Both the position numbers and the translations under genes were made by a program. A model generated the notes under the pieces. It was not told the origin of the DNA, did not search any database, and worked only from the letters and a program-made list of their open reading frames with translations. From Typhlomys cinereus (Eukaryota; Chordata; Mammalia; Rodentia; Platacanthomyidae), in assembly GCA_023101885.1 (NCBI GenBank), contig JALPQD010000413.1, forward strand, positions 1,089,650 through 1,153,649: 64,000 nucleotides of DNA. The letters are read 5' to 3'. Below, piece after piece: positions 32,896-44,479 of this stretch. The first letter of the stretch is position 1. Each line of letters begins with the position of its first letter.

Positions 32896-33600
32896 GGGTG
32901 TAGCGATTATATTACTGTCAACATGACATTTTAGAGACAGGACTCTAAGACCATCTGAGAGAGAGAACAAGTTGGCCTCTGAGCATGCCTGTAATGGATG
33001 GTCTGATGCAAAATTAATGTGGGACAACCCAGCCCATAGTGGGCAGGGCCATTCCATTGGCAGGTGAACAAAGTAGCCAGAGCTAGCTGAGCACTGCAAG
33101 CAAACATGCACACGTTGCTCAGTGCCCTCTGCTCTTACTGCAGATATGATGCACTCAGTTGGTTCCCGCCCCTGCTGCTGCAGTTCCTGTGCCATGATGG
33201 ACTGTAAACTACCAATGTGAGCCAATGAACTCTTTTTAAAACTTAATTATTTAGCCATTGTGTGTGTGTGTGCGTGTGTATGAGAGAGTACTGAGTATCC
33301 CCATGGAGAACCAAAAATGACTTCGGCAATCATCCTGGATTGCTCTTATCTTCTTTTTTGCTTTGCTCTGGGATTTCCTAGGCTCCACTCATCAGGGTCA
33401 GAAGTACAGGTCAAAGCTATTTCCTCCTGGCATTTTTACATGGGATCTGGGATCCTAATTCAGGACCTTCTGCTTGTGAGACAGAATCTTAACCCCTGAG
33501 TATCTCTCCAGCACAAGACCTCTTTCTTACCCTAAGTTGATTGGGTCAGCTGTTGTTTTATTTCAACAATTACTAACGAAAGCTAAAATATTGAGTTTTC
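32896..33600 (+). mobile_element. Diverged ERVL/MLT2-type LTR, split by an older SINE
   Basis: 'ttactgtcaacatgacattt', 'gacaacccagcccatagtgg' and 'catgatggactgtaaactac' give the ERVL-type order. A SINE interrupts at about 33238-33512, and LTR-like sequence resumes with 'acctctttcttaccctaag' and 'gttttatttcaacaattact'. Confidence 0.55.
33238..33512 (-). mobile_element. Older subfamily of the B2-superfamily SINE
   Basis: Antisense copy: (GT)n, agagtactgagtatccccat, 'aatcatcctggattgctctt' and head 'ctgagtatctctccagc'. It retains the extra block missing from the young copies. The flanks gaactcttttt and gacctctttct may be a decayed target duplication. Confidence 0.8.
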
Positions 33601-33614
33601 TATTTCAGATATAT

Positions 33615-33960
33615 TATCTACTATGGAAGTCAGCTTTGTATCCCTATAATGAGGTAACTAGCACTAGCTACTTGTGAACTAAAGACCGATTCATGTCTGG
33701 GGACTGAAGTTCAAGATTAGGGCTTTGATTGATTTGGACTTCTGCAAAGGGTGGTATGCCATGCTCACAGAGAAAGTGTTTACAACTCAAGGAAGCAAAG
33801 AAAGAGAAAAAGAGAGGACAGGCGAGGGGGGCACATCCCACCAATCCTTTGAGGGCACACTTCCAGTGACCTGAAGACCTCCTGTGAGACCATGCTTTCT
33901 CCTTAAGGTCGGTACTATCCAATATCACTTCTGGCAGGACAAATCTTAACCATTAGAAGA
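33615..33960 (-). mobile_element. MaLR/MLT1-like LTR, antisense
   Basis: 'gtcagctttgtatccctata', 'agaaagtgtttacaactcaa', 'cacatcccaccaatcctttg' and 'agacctcctgtgagaccatg' are in antisense MaLR order. The ends are uncertain. Confidence 0.45.
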
Positions 33961-34349
33961 CACTGTCCATATTTTTGTACATATATGTATACACAGACAT
34001 ACATACATAACTTTAAGTTCTACCATATAAAAGGAAATATATGGTAGACGAAATATATTGTTTTTCTGAGTCTAGTTCACTTTCCTTAGTACAATGTTTT
34101 TCAATTCCATCCATTTTCATGTATAAGTCATGATTTCACTTTTTCTTATGGCTACATAAAATTCCCTTGTATATACCTACTACCTTTTCTTTATCCATTC
34201 ATCTGTTGATGGACATCTAGTCTGGTTCCATTTCCTGACAACTGTGAACAGTGCAGCTATCAGTACGGATGTCCAAGTGTCTTTGTAGTGCATTGACTTA
34301 GGGTTCATCGGGTATATATGCACAGGTGGTGCAGCTGGATCATATGGAA

Positions 34350-35230
34350 GTTTCCTTACCCCAGAAACACCATGTACCTGTTAGCTTGGCAGGGGAAAGG
34401 AGTAGAGAGCAACTCCAACAATGTGTAAGGTCCAAGCAGAAGTCCATTATAAAGAAGAGCTAAAACAAAGGAGAGATTTATTAAAGCTGCAGATCTGGTG
34501 GCCAAGAGAAGCACAGTGGTTAAGGTGAGCGAGCATTAGAACAGAAGAAATAGCTTAAAGTCAAAGAGAACAGGGAGACCTCTGCCAAGGACAGTACGGC
34601 TGAGGAATCCGAAGAAAGCTTCATGCAGACCAGGGAGAGAGAAAACAGATCTGCAGAGCCACCAGGCAAATCTCCTAAGGCCTTCCCACATTGCTAAGGA
34701 GTAGCTAGGGAAGTAGGGCAGTGCAGGGTGGTATGGAGAGCGGCAGCAGTAAGAAGGATTGTAGGAGAAATGGTCAGCATTAGCATAGTCATGCAGGAGA
34801 ATTGATATGAGCAAAATCATATCACAAGGTACTGGATGGGCTAAACCCCAGCAAGGACATGACTCAGGGCAGAGCCCCGTCTGCCTTACCCCTCAGGTAA
34901 GAATTGTTTATACTTAGTTGACCTTCCTACAGAATGCATGGCCTGATGCAAGAAAATCACAGCCTCCCCCTTCCCATGCCTAGTGAACCTGTGGGTGCAG
35001 CATTGATATTAGTTTGCCTGTAAAATAAACGTGCTTGGGTCCGGCCGCTGCTGTTGTGACTCCATCTGAGTCAACAGCCCACCTGATGTCAGCTTTTCTG
35101 CGTGCATCTTGTTTTTTTCTCATTCTTGGGTTTCTCCAACAGAACAATTAGAGCTGGAGGTCGGGGTCGTCAGAGATCAGGCAGTCTGGTTGTTCTTGGA
35201 ATGTCCACATCCCAGCCAGGGAGGAGGCTT
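34350..35230. mobile_element. LTR-like insertion(s), family not identified
   Basis: The right part (about 34860-35140) looks like a sense retroviral LTR end: 'ctgtaaaataaacgtgcttg' (polyadenylation signal) and 'tcttgggtttctccaaca' finishing in CA. The left part (34350-34860) has 'gagagatttattaaagctgc', more like an antisense LTR. These may be two elements. It interrupts the antisense L1. Confidence 0.45.
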
Positions 35231-35473
35231 TATACAATGTTGTGTCCATAGCTAACAATACCCACCAGCAGTCACTGATCTACTCTTCGGTGTCTTTGTA
35301 CTTGCTCATTTTGAGCATTTCAAATAAGCAGAGCCACACAACATACAACTTTTTGTGTCTAACGTCACTTAACATACGTTCAATGTTTGTATATGGTATA
35401 GCCTCAATATACCACTCAGTAGTGCTTCAATCCTTTCTGTGGCTGAATAATATTCTATTTATGTGGGCCTGTG

Positions 35474-35878
35474 CGATAGTTAATCCTGTGTGTCAACTTG
35501 ACACACCTGGCATTAACTAAGATCTGTTGAGACCACCCGAAGAGATTATCCAGATCAATACATTTACAATACAAAGACCAGCCCTAGATCCCATTGGAAT
35601 CTCCCAGTAGCCCACCAGATAAAAGGAACCATAGAACAGGAGACTGAGAAGAAGAGAGACTCTGCAGGAATCGTCCAACCTTCAGTCATCACCCACTAGC
35701 CTACTGGATGTCTGCTATGACTTAGCCTGCCTCCAGCTTCAGCCACCAGCCATGTCCCTCTGCTGCGAAAGACTGTATCTCCCCTCTGGGACTGTAAATC
35801 GAGTAAATCTCCCTTTCTCCCTTAAATTGTTTGACCTTGGGTGTTCTCTCGCAGTAATAGTTAAGTGTAACCGTTATA
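35474..35878 (+). mobile_element. ERVL/MLT2-type LTR
   Basis: Nearly colinear with 5512-5912: 'gttaatcctgtgtgtcaact', 'tgacacacctggcattaac', 'agagactctgcaggaatcg', 'cgagtaaatctccctttctc' and a terminus 'agtaatagttaagtgtaacc'. It is inserted in the antisense L1. Confidence 0.8.
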
Positions 35879-36254
35879 ATCTGCCATGTTTTTTTGCTGG
35901 TTATCAGTGGGTAGACATTTGTATTGTTTCCAGCTTACTGTGATTATCTGTAGTGTTATAAAATTCATGAGCAAGTTTGTATATAGACATATGCTTTCAA
36001 TTTTCTTGATCTTATACTATTTAATTAATTTCCATGAGATATATCCTTTAGTTGTTTTTTGAGAAAGGGTGCATGTCAAAAATATTTTTAAAACCTCGAA
36101 TATTTACAAATATCTTTATTATATGCTCATACTCGATTGATAATGTGGAATCGGTTAGATGGAAATTGTTCTCTGATAGAGGTGGAGGCATTGTATTCTT
36201 GGCTTCTAACTTCCAGAGTTGACACTTAAAGATCCAATGCTGTTTTTAAATCCA

Positions 36255-36412
36255 GATTTTGTTTTACATTTATTTATCTTGTGGGCGGGCAGAATACCAC
36301 AGCTTGCAGGAGTTGGTTCTCTCTTTCCACCATGTGGGTTCCGGGCATTGAACTTGAAGTTATCAGACTTGGTATTAAGCACCTTTACCCACTGAACTAT
36401 CTCACCAATCCT
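36255..36412 (-). mobile_element. Older B2/B3-like SINE fragment
   Basis: Antisense: 'catttatttatcttgtgggc' at the tail, 'gggttccgggcattgaactt' in the body and 'tgaactatctcaccaatcc' at the head. Confidence 0.6.
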
Positions 36413-36799
36413 CCAGATGTTTTTATATAGCCATTTTTCATTTTTTAAAGTTTACGAGAGATTCTCTTTTTCCCTAGTATATTGAATGTTTACCTGAATA
36501 ATTGCAGTAGTATAGGAAGATTTTTTTTTAAATCATTATACAAGAAATTGAGTTGTGTTAATTTGGGAATTGGGGGTGACACAGGGACTCTGACTGTGCT
36601 GAGGTCTTCCCGTCTTATCCCCCTGGATAACAGGGATTGTAAGTATGCACTCACACACCTGCTTGGGAAGTCCATCTTTTAAGTATGGGAAATTATCTTG
36701 TATTCTATCTTTCTCAATGTTTTCTCTTTCCTTCTTTGTTATTGCCTATTAACATTTCAACTGTTGGGATTTTAGACTTCCTGAACTGATCCTCTATAC

Positions 36800-37060
36800 T
36801 AGTTAGCTGCTGCTGTATCACACACTACTCCCAATGTAGCAGCCTAAAACAACAACCATTTGTTCGACTGATTCAGTGAGCTGTGCAATCAATCGGTCCA
36901 CTCACTGGTGTCTGGCTGCTGAGCCTGCTAGTAGTAAGCTGATAAAAACTCATGCCCCATACACACAATCTTTCTTATCTTTCAGCTGGTGAGTCTGGGT
37001 CTGTTCACATGAAAGCTGAATAGGATCCCAAAATACCAAGAAGGAAATACCTAAGGCTTT
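36800..37060 (-). mobile_element. MLT1-like MaLR LTR fragment, antisense
   Basis: 'ctagttagctgctgctgtat', 'gtagcagcctaaaacaacaa' and 'ccatttgttcgactgattca' match the antisense MLT1 order as I recall it. Confidence 0.6.
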
Positions 37061-37184
37061 TAGTCCTTGCCTCAGAACTTGAATATCCCTTCTGCTATGT
37101 TCTGTTGGCTGGAGAAACTACCAAGGTTGGTCTTGAGTTGAATCGGGAGGGAATCAAGCTCCACTTTTTGTAGATGGGAAATGT

Positions 37185-37520
37185 ATTAGTCAGGTTCTCT
37201 ACAGACGCAGAACTGACACAATGAATATGTATATTCAGTCCAGTAGTCAAGTAGATGATGGCTAAAGGCTGGAAGATTCCTAGAGTCTTTAGTGTAGTTG
37301 GAAGGCTAGAGGCCGGAAGGAAGAGCAATTCCTAACACAGCTATAAAAAATGTCTCTTCTCTTTGGTGGTTCCCTTTTATATGATCCATTACTGGGAGGT
37401 TCCTATGAGATCTATGGAGGTTCCGATAGGATCTTGGGCGGGTATAATCTTTCAGGTGGTCAGTTGATCTTAGTTGATACCAGGTGTGTCAAGTTGACCC
37501 CAAGATTAACTATTTATATT
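37185..37520 (-). mobile_element. ERVL/MLT2-type LTR, antisense
   Basis: It starts with the complement of the MLT2 terminus ('tattagtcaggttctctaca') and ends with 'ccaggtgtgtcaagttgacc' and 'ccaagattaacta', the complement of the head seen at 35474. The middle is rearranged (repeated 'ggaggttcc'). Confidence 0.65.
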
Positions 37521-37599
37521 GCAAATGTCTTGTGCTATGTTTATATTCTACCAAATTTTGCATGTTGGAACCCTCATCTACATTGTGATGATAACTAGA

Positions 37600-38140
37600 G
37601 ATGGAACTTTTGAGGTATGATTATATCCTAAGAATACAGCCTTCATGATGGGATTGCTGACCTTGTAAGAAGAGAATTCAACCTGCTTTCATTCCTCCTT
37701 GCTCCCCTTTTCCTTATTCCCATGTGGAGTTATGACGAGAAGACAGTCCTGTAAACCAGGAATCAGCTTCGCACCAGACCTTAGGTCTGCCAGACCTTGA
37801 ACCTGGACTTCTTTTTTTTAATTATTATCTATTATTTATTCAATTGTGTGTATATGCATGTGCGTGCGTGTGTGTATGTATGTGTGTGTGGTAGAACCAC
37901 GGACGAATTCGGGAACCACCATGGACCACCTCCACCTCCTCCTTGTTTACTCTGCCAGGGGATTCACAGGCTCCGCCCCACCAGGACCAGAAACGCAGGC
38001 CGCCCCCGCTTCCTCCCGGCGTCTATACGTGGGGTCTAGGATCCGAACTCAGGACCTTCCACCTGCAAGGCAGAGGCTTAACCCTGAGCCGCCTCTCCCG
38101 CCCCTTGAACCCGGACTTCTAACCTGAAGGACGCAGCAGC
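37600..38140 (+). mobile_element. MLT1/MST-like LTR fragment split by a young SINE
   Basis: 'catgatgggattgctgacct', 'tgtaagaagagaattcaacc', 'cagtcctgtaaaccaggaat' and 'ccttgaacctggacttct' fit a sense MaLR LTR 3' half. The SINE at 37813-38103 interrupts it, and the last block is duplicated as its target site. Confidence 0.55.
37813..38103 (-). mobile_element. Young B2-superfamily SINE, copy 3, with 17-bp target duplication
   Basis: Antisense copy with T-rich tail, GT tract, body and tRNA-like head. Direct repeats at 37796-37812 and 38104-38120 (cttgaacctggacttct) differ at one base of 17. Confidence 0.95.
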
Positions 38141-38317
38141 ATGAATACAGAAAGGGGAACTGTGGCTATTTTTATAATGAGCTACTTGCTTCAATTTGCT
38201 TCTTTTCCTTTACTTTTATGTCTTTGCCTTTTATTCTTTTATGGCTATTTCTCAGCATGATCTTTCCATCTTTCTTCTGAGTTCTAAATTTCTACTAGTA
38301 AGTTGGTGATCTCTTTG

Positions 38318-38445
38318 TTTCGATTGTTTGTTTTCAAGACAGGGTCCTTCTTTGAATATCCAATTAGGATTTGAACTTAGTTTGTACCCCCCAATTAGTC
38401 TTGAACTCACCATTCTCTTGTCTCTACCTTCCAAGTGCTGTGGAT
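38318..38445 (-). mobile_element. B1-like SINE, antisense
   Basis: 'gttttcaagacagggtcctt', 'agtcttgaactcaccattct' and 'accttccaagtgctgtgga' fit antisense B1, with diverged middle sequence. Confidence 0.7.
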
Positions 38446-38985
38446 TTTCTTGTTTTTATTTTTTTTTTAATTTTTGCTTTGTTTTGTTTTAACAGAACTG
38501 TGGTTCTGATGTGAAACAGATCCTTTCTTTGTGTTGACTAAGAGCCAATCCAATGATGATCATTCTTTCAATTGTAAGAAAAATTCGTTTCTGCCGTACT
38601 TTCTTAGGGATCGCCTTAGCAGAACACCCACATATTGGTAGACTCCTTGGCAGTTACTGGTGTGCTTCAGCTGCGGCCTTGTTGGTTTATCCTGAAGGTA
38701 CCAGGCCCTTCCTTCCCATTTACAGGGTTCTCTTGCTTACCTTCAATTCTGTCCTGTCAATCACACCATCAGTAAGGAAGCAATGTAATGTAGCAGAGAA
38801 CTGTAAATACCAAGCAATCCAGGGATCCAGAGTTGTCCTTCTGCCCTGTTTCCTTATCCTGTCTGTTAGCTCCCCCTGCTCTTCTGCCTGATTTTGTGTG
38901 TTCTAAACTGCTTCAACATATGTCTGATATGAGAAGCCTGTTTCCTAGCCTTTCTGTTCCAGGGCTTATGCTGGCTTCCCTGTGG
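38445..38985. other. Unassigned sequence
   Basis: No gene or named repeat. The 112-codon frame at 38553-38891 has no recognisable domain. Confidence 0.3.
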
Positions 38986-38992
38986 GGAACTT

Positions 38993-39409
38993 TGTCATCG
39001 TTAGGCACAGGTGTCAACTTGACAGTCGAGTGTTTGAGCTCTGGGCACATTTGTAGAGAATTAGTGGTTGAGTTAAGCCCAGAGCAGACCCGCAGGAGAT
39101 TGTCTAGCTGATGAGGAAAGCCCAGCTCATGGTGGGTGGGATTAGGCCCTGGAATAAAATACAGAGAGCTGGTTGAGAGAGTCGGCATCCTTTTGTACAC
39201 TTGGCCAGACATGCTGGTCTGGCAAGTAAGAATCGTTCCTCTCTCAGCCGCTATGTAGAGGCGGTGTGGCCAGTTCCCTCGGCCCTGGTATTAGTGTGAA
39301 CTCTCCTGTCAAGTTGGGCTGAGAACTGTAAGAGAAATCATAAGAGAAAATAAACCCCTTGTTCCGTTTGATGGTGATTTACCAGCAGCCATGCTGGCTA
39401 ACTGCAGCA
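38993..39409 (+). mobile_element. ERVL-like solo LTR
   Basis: It runs from tgtcatcgttaggc to aactgcagca, with flanks aactt (38988-38992) and gactt (39410-39414), matching at four of five bases. It is 417 bp and closely similar to 10750-11174 over its whole length. Confidence 0.9.
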
Positions 39410-39740
39410 GACTTGTAAATGTCAAGGTACTTTTCCACCACAACAGAGCTTCAGTTCTTCTGCCACTTCTCTCAGAGATTCCTTTCTCTGTCCTTTCCAT
39501 TCTGCTTTCTGTTCTTTCATTCTCTGTGCAACAAATTCATTATTGTTTCCATCTTCTGTTGTGAGATCAAACTCTCTAGCTTCTCTCTTTTTCCCAGAAA
39601 TCGGGCCATGCCCTGCTGCAGGCTGTCTCCTCAGACTGAGACTTGATAGAAAGTGTTCTGTACTATGTCCTTGCAGTTTTTTCCCTCCCCATTGAGGTCC
39701 CAAGCAATTCCCCCTTCCATGTCTACAACAAGGACAAACT

Positions 39741-40040
39741 TTTTTTTTCCCACTCATACAAACTTAATAGGTACCCCGTCCCCTCCCTCACTCCACCCCT
39801 CCCTGATCCCCTCGCTCCTTCCCCCCTTTTCCCTTTCCTTTCCTCCCCCTCCTTCCCTTTCTCCCAGTGCCCCTGCCCCCATCCCTGGAGCATCCTTAGT
39901 GTGAATGTCAAACTTCCCTTTGGATCCTTCTCTCTGATGAGGTGTAAGGAGTCAGTAGCATTGCCTAGAGCCCTTTCTTGTGTTCCTCTTTAGTATAGGA
40001 ACATGATTGTGGCTGTTAATTCTCTAATCTAGTACTTTCC
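39741..40040 (-). mobile_element. L1 3' UTR fragment, antisense
   Basis: It starts 'ttcccactcatacaaactta' / 'ataggtaccccgtcccctcc' (complement of the L1 3' end), then the C/T-rich tract (39780-39870) and 'ggaacatgattgtggctgtt'. Same lineage as 2398-2896. No clear target duplication was found. Confidence 0.8.
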
Positions 40041-40059
40041 TCCACACTAGGAGACATGC

Positions 40060-40430
40060 AGCTGGGTACATGGTATGGAACATGTTCTTCCTCCCACACA
40101 AACTATAAGGGCTAGAAACCCCCTTTACCTTACAGATTTGAAGACCGTCCCTTCAACACTCCATCATTCTGACTGCGGCATGAAGCTGTCTCCTAATGCT
40201 CCCACCGCAGGGCCTCATCATGGCTGCCTTCCACTGTGCACTCATAACTCTCAGAATAAAGTTCTTCTGAGGTGTAATTTCATTTCACCTTCTTTTCTGT
40301 GAGCCTGTTCTTTCATGGTTTATTATGTGTAACATCTACCTTATCTCCCCTCAGGCTGATCTCGCCCTAGAAATTGTATAGATAGTTGTCAGAGATACTG
40401 GAACACTTTTCTGGCAGTCTGGGTACGCTC
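40060..40430. other. Unassigned sequence
   Basis: No gene or named repeat. It contains 'gaataaagttcttctgaggt', a possible LTR polyadenylation region. Confidence 0.3.
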
Positions 40431-40431
40431 A

Positions 40432-40590
40432 TCAGATTCCCTTCACTGTGATAAATACCTGAGAGAAGCAATCTTAAAAAGAGGGTTTAATGTGGTTCAT
40501 GGTTTCAGAGGCTTCAATTGATGGTCGGCTTGCTCCGCTACTGTGGACCTGTGGTAAGGTAGCATATCATGGTGGCAGGAGTGTGCGAGA
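40432..40590 (-). mobile_element. MaLR-like LTR fragment, antisense
   Basis: 'cccttcactgtgataaatac', 'gagggtttaatgtggttcat' and 'tatcatggtggcaggagtgt' are in antisense MaLR order, then cut off by a SINE. Confidence 0.55.
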
Positions 40591-40594
40591 GAGA

Positions 40595-40870
40595 AGAAGC
40601 AAGGGACATAACGCAGTCAGTAAAGTGCTTGCTATGCAACCATGGGGACCTAAGTTCAGATCCTTAGCAGCTGGGTCCCGTAGCATGTTCTCAGTACTGG
40701 GGACATGGAGACAGGGTATCCCTAAGGATTGCTAATGAACTAGTCTTGATGAATCAGTAGGTCCAAGTTCAGTGAGAGAGCTTGTGTCAGAAAATAAGAT
40801 GGAGAGATAGAGGAAGACATCCAGTATTGAACTCTGCCATCTATATACACACAAACATACACAGTACAGC
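40595..40870 (+). mobile_element. Older B4/B2-like SINE
   Basis: Head 'ataacgcagtcagtaaagtg' and 'gacctaagttcagatcctta' (B-box-like), body 'ctcagtactggggacatgga', 'gtccaagttcagtgagagag' and a CA-rich tail ending near 40865. This is a typical older rodent SINE order. Confidence 0.7.
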
Positions 40871-42580
40871 TTTCAAAGGCATGTCCCCTGTGACTGCTTC
40901 TTCTAAACAGGCCACTCCCATCACCGGCCACCTCTGAACACTGCTCCCACTGACCACTAGAGCACAACCCTGGCTGGAAGCTTTTCCCTTTGCTGCTCCC
41001 CCTCTGCGCCTCAGCCTTCCTGCCCTGGCTGGATATTTGAGTGTGACAGCACCCTTGGCTGGAGATAGCCCAGTCCCACAGGGTAAGCAGCCCCATCTGT
41101 CGAAGGAGAAAAAGTGTGAAACGTGGTCCCTCACTGGTGAGGAAGGACATTCCAAGCAAAGCTCTCGATTTCTGTGAACCTGGGTCTTACTGGCAACAGG
41201 GTGGTCACAGCTCACACTAAAATGTGAGATGTCAAACATGGAATTTTTTGAGATGCCTCTGCCTGGCTATTGGAGTCATGTTCTTCATCACTACACTGCG
41301 GAGAGCTTACATCTCTCGAACACCAACACTGGGATTGCTCTTGAATGTGGAGAGAATTAAAAACAATTTTCTGTAGCTACTGTTAACTTCTAACACTGGT
41401 TTGTTTCCTGTTTGGTTGACTCCATGCAGCGCCATCTATTTCCAGAAGGTGCTTTAGGTAAGGAGCAGCTCTTCTTGTTTTCGATGATTTTTCCATGACT
41501 AGACGATTCTTTCTTCTTTTCTTTCCCTCTAATGAAAACATCTGTCTCTCTTCTGAGTGAAGTTTCCAAATATTTGTATAAGGATGACTCTATTTTCTAA
41601 GCTGGGCTGATCTCATTTATACTGAAGCTCCTCTAGCACTGTGAGCAGGTGCCCTGTACCAGGCTTCCTCCTCTGTGCCAGAGTGACTTCTCAGAAGCAC
41701 CACCAAGGGTTCCAGGTGCTGTGTCTTTGCTCTGTCCATTGTTAGCAGCAACCTTCCTGACCATCGTGAATAATTCTGTTTTTTAAATCACTGCAGGTGG
41801 CTCCCATGGTTTCATTTTCCTGGATCTGGGATGGTGGCTCTGGGGAAGAAGCAACCCTTCCATCGGACGCATCAGCCACTGGTCAGTGTGGAAGGCTGTG
41901 AGTGGAACCAAGGCCCGGAGCATGTGTTGTGGGGGATGCTGGTGATGGGTAAGAATGAGCTGTGCATGCATGCTCTCCCTTCTGGATTGATAGCTCCCTG
42001 CAGGAAAGAAATAACAAACAAGGATTCAGCTGAATCCATCTTCCCTGGCTCCATACCCTGACTTCTCATTCTCCTCTATGGTCATAAATACAGTATATGT
42101 GATGGGGGCCCTGCCCTCTTTTCTTCCCCTGAGGTTTCTAGACATATTGCAGCTCTGAAATCTTGCTTTTGTACATACTGTGCCAGAGTAAAGTGAGAGA
42201 TGAGGGCCGAGTGGTAGAGATTCTAGCTCTAGTCCTGCTAATAATTATCAGTGATCTTTGGACAATGCCCTGGGTCTCTGTGTCCTTAGAATTCAAGTGA
42301 GAATACTAGGACATTTGTATTTTAAATATTTTATCTGATAAAAATTCAACTATTCAATTCAACATTGCCCATGAGTCAATTAACTTGAAATAGTCACACA
42401 TTCCCATTTTCAAAAAAATGAAATTATGAATGTTTTGACCTCTCAATCTACAAGGTATAGTAATAGCTGCCTTAAAACAGAGACATCAATTATTTGGATA
42501 AAAGAGCATTCTTATCCATTTCAAAGTTATTTTTAGCAGACAATTTGGATTATCTATTTGACTATTAAGACTCTAACACA
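40870..42580. other. Largely unassigned sequence with two exon-like segments
   Basis: No repeat family was recognised over most of it. Two plus-strand segments have splice-like borders: 41430-41457 (28 bp) and 41797-41948 (152 bp). The 139- and 132-codon minus-strand frames at 40740-41239 lack any recognisable domain. Confidence 0.3.
41797..41948 (+). other. Possible internal exon (unidentified)
   Basis: The acceptor context aatcactgcag ends at 41796 and a gtaaga donor starts at 41949. The 152-bp interval is open in two frames, one reading SGMVALGKKQPFHRTHQPLV. A 28-bp candidate microexon lies at 41430-41457 between ctccatgcag and gtaagg. I recognise no product. Chance occurrence is quite possible. 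Confidence 0.25.
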
Positions 42581-42584
42581 AATC

Positions 42585-42750
42585 AGAAAGATGGCTGGCA
42601 TTGTGGGCAAACCAAGAAATCTGAGTTTCTTCCCACAGCCCACTTGATGGAAGGAGAGAATCACCTCTGAAAGTTGCTCTCTGACTTCCACATGTGTGCC
42701 ATTACAATGCATTCACCCCTTCTTAAACAAATAAATTAAATTAATTAAAA
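42585..42750 (+). mobile_element. Older B2/B3-like SINE
   Basis: 'cagaaagatggctggcattg' (A-box-like), 'aatctgagtttcttcccac', 'ttgctctctgacttccacat' and 'gccattacaatgcattcacc', then an A-rich tail (aaacaaataaattaaat). Confidence 0.7.
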
Positions 42751-43440
42751 TTCAAAACGATGATATTACTTGCAACTGGCAGTCACCCACATCAAATTAT
42801 CAATAAGAGGAGGCTCTTGTATCAATCAGGTTCTTAGCTTCAGTCTACAAACTCTACTCCAATCTATTTATGATAATGGAATTTTTTGTAAATTTCCCAG
42901 TTTGCAAATATCTTGGAAGGTCATGGACTCAAACTAAGCTCCTGCATCCAGCAGAAAAACACTTGATTAGACCTCAAGACTCTTGTACAAATTCTCCTTC
43001 CTGCCCAGGACTCCACACTAGGGACACGACTGTGCACCTCAGCTGCTGACAGTCAAGCTCCTAGCACATCTTTTCTCTCTGCACGTGGCCACCTCTCTGG
43101 CATGTTCATTTCCAATTTCAAGTTGCCTGCAGGATATGATAGGTCTTAGTATAGCTGCAGAGCCTTTACTGCAGGGTAGCATTCTGGAATATGCTTCCAA
43201 ATCTCATGACAACATAGGGTTGGATCTCAGGTTCAGCTTGGCGCTGGACATTAAGGGACTGGAATATGTTCTTTCTCTTGTATCCTCTGCCTGTTTCTCA
43301 CTGGCTTCTGCCTTGTGTGATACAGATTCCATTAGCACCAGTTTCATGCTATATAGTCCAGGTCCCACAGGGTGGAAATCCCAGTTCTAATGTCCTTTGG
43401 AAAGTTGATGGGTTGCCATAGCCATTGTCTGATGCTCCAG
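42750..43440. other. Unassigned sequence
   Basis: No gene or named repeat was recognised. The stretch 43085-43390 has a 101-codon frame without a domain. Confidence 0.3.
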
Positions 43441-43444
43441 CCCT

Positions 43445-43870
43445 GACAGGGAGGGACTTTTGAGCAACAAATGGCCATCCACATGACAATCACTTACTGT
43501 GTACATTTTTCCTCAGAACTGAAGCATTCCCTGCAGGCACATAAGACTCAAGAGACTCAGGAAGCTCAAAATCTCAGAAAACATGCAAGTCTCAGGAGGC
43601 TCAGAAAAGTTATAAGGCTGCGGAGATCCCCTTATGAGGCTATGTAAATAGCAAACAACTGCTGAAAGAGAAGAGACTCTTTGGTGGAATGTAAATTGCA
43701 TAGTCATCAACCATGCTGGGTGGAGCTTCTCAGTGTTTCAGCTGCTCAAGAGTCATTCGTGCTCCCGTAAGTGCCACAATAAACTTAGTGGTTCATCAAG
43801 CTACAGTTGGGCAGAATTGTTTCTTTGGTCTTTCATTGGTGCCTTATCTAGGGTGGACAGACATTTGTCC
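43445..43870 (+). mobile_element. LTR-like element, family not identified
   Basis: It has a direct-repeat-rich 43540-43620 (actcaagagactcaggaagctc-type repeats) and a polyadenylation-like 'gccacaataaacttagtggt', then 'ttctttggtctttcattggt', resembling an LTR 3' half. It is followed by an old L1. Confidence 0.4.
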
Positions 43871-43889
43871 ATGTGTCCCCAGGAAAAAT

Positions 43890-44120
43890 CAAGAAATAAG
43901 AATGAAAGTAGAGAAATTCAATTTCCATAAAAGAAGAGGGCATAGAATAAATATAAGGTCTATAGTGCTCAGAAAACTTGTAGTACCAGAAAAGCAAGAA
44001 TTCCTTTTTGTTGCTAAATATATGAAGCTGGAAGAAATTATACTGAGCAAAATACCCCAAGCACAGAAAATCATATGTCACATTTTCTCTCTTATAAGTG
44101 AAACCTAATTCCAAGTAATC
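43890..44120 (+). mobile_element. Old L1 3' end fragment, sense
   Basis: 'gagggcatagaataaatata', 'gctaaatatatgaagctgga' and 'ggaagaaattatactgagca' resemble the sense C-terminal ORF2 region, heavily decayed. Confidence 0.55.
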
Positions 44121-44479
44121 TTAATGGTATACTCAAGGGAAAATTTTTTATTATTCTTTACAATCATGAAGGATCGAATAGGAAGGTAGGGCAAAGAAGA
44201 CACAAAGAGAATGAAAACAAAGGAACAAAGTTCAATAGAGAAATAAGGCCACCACTGAGAAAGACCTATAATTAAGAAGATATTTGATCCAAGGTCAGTC
44301 TCCTTCTTAATCACTGGTGTTAGGATTGGTTTAAAACACTGGTCGTGTGTTCCCCGTCATGGGGGAAGGGCGTCTAGTGATTAGTTGACAGCCAGATGAT
44401 GTCCTGGAGGTTGACCCCACCCACTACTATGCCCTACTCCTGATCCTCCCTCCCCTTCAAGCCTTTCTTATACAAAGGC

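Larger units (their letters stand above)
34060..36250 (-). mobile_element. Old antisense L1, split by LTR insertions
   Basis: L1 pieces lie at about 34080-34350 ('gctacataaaattcccttgt', 'catctgttgatggacatcta', 'gtgaacagtgcagctatcag'), 35230-35470 ('acaatacccaccagcagtca', 'acttgctcattttgagcatt') and 35880 onward ('gggtagacatttgtattgtt'). Two LTR-type insertions separate them (34350-35230 and 35474-35878). Confidence 0.65.
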
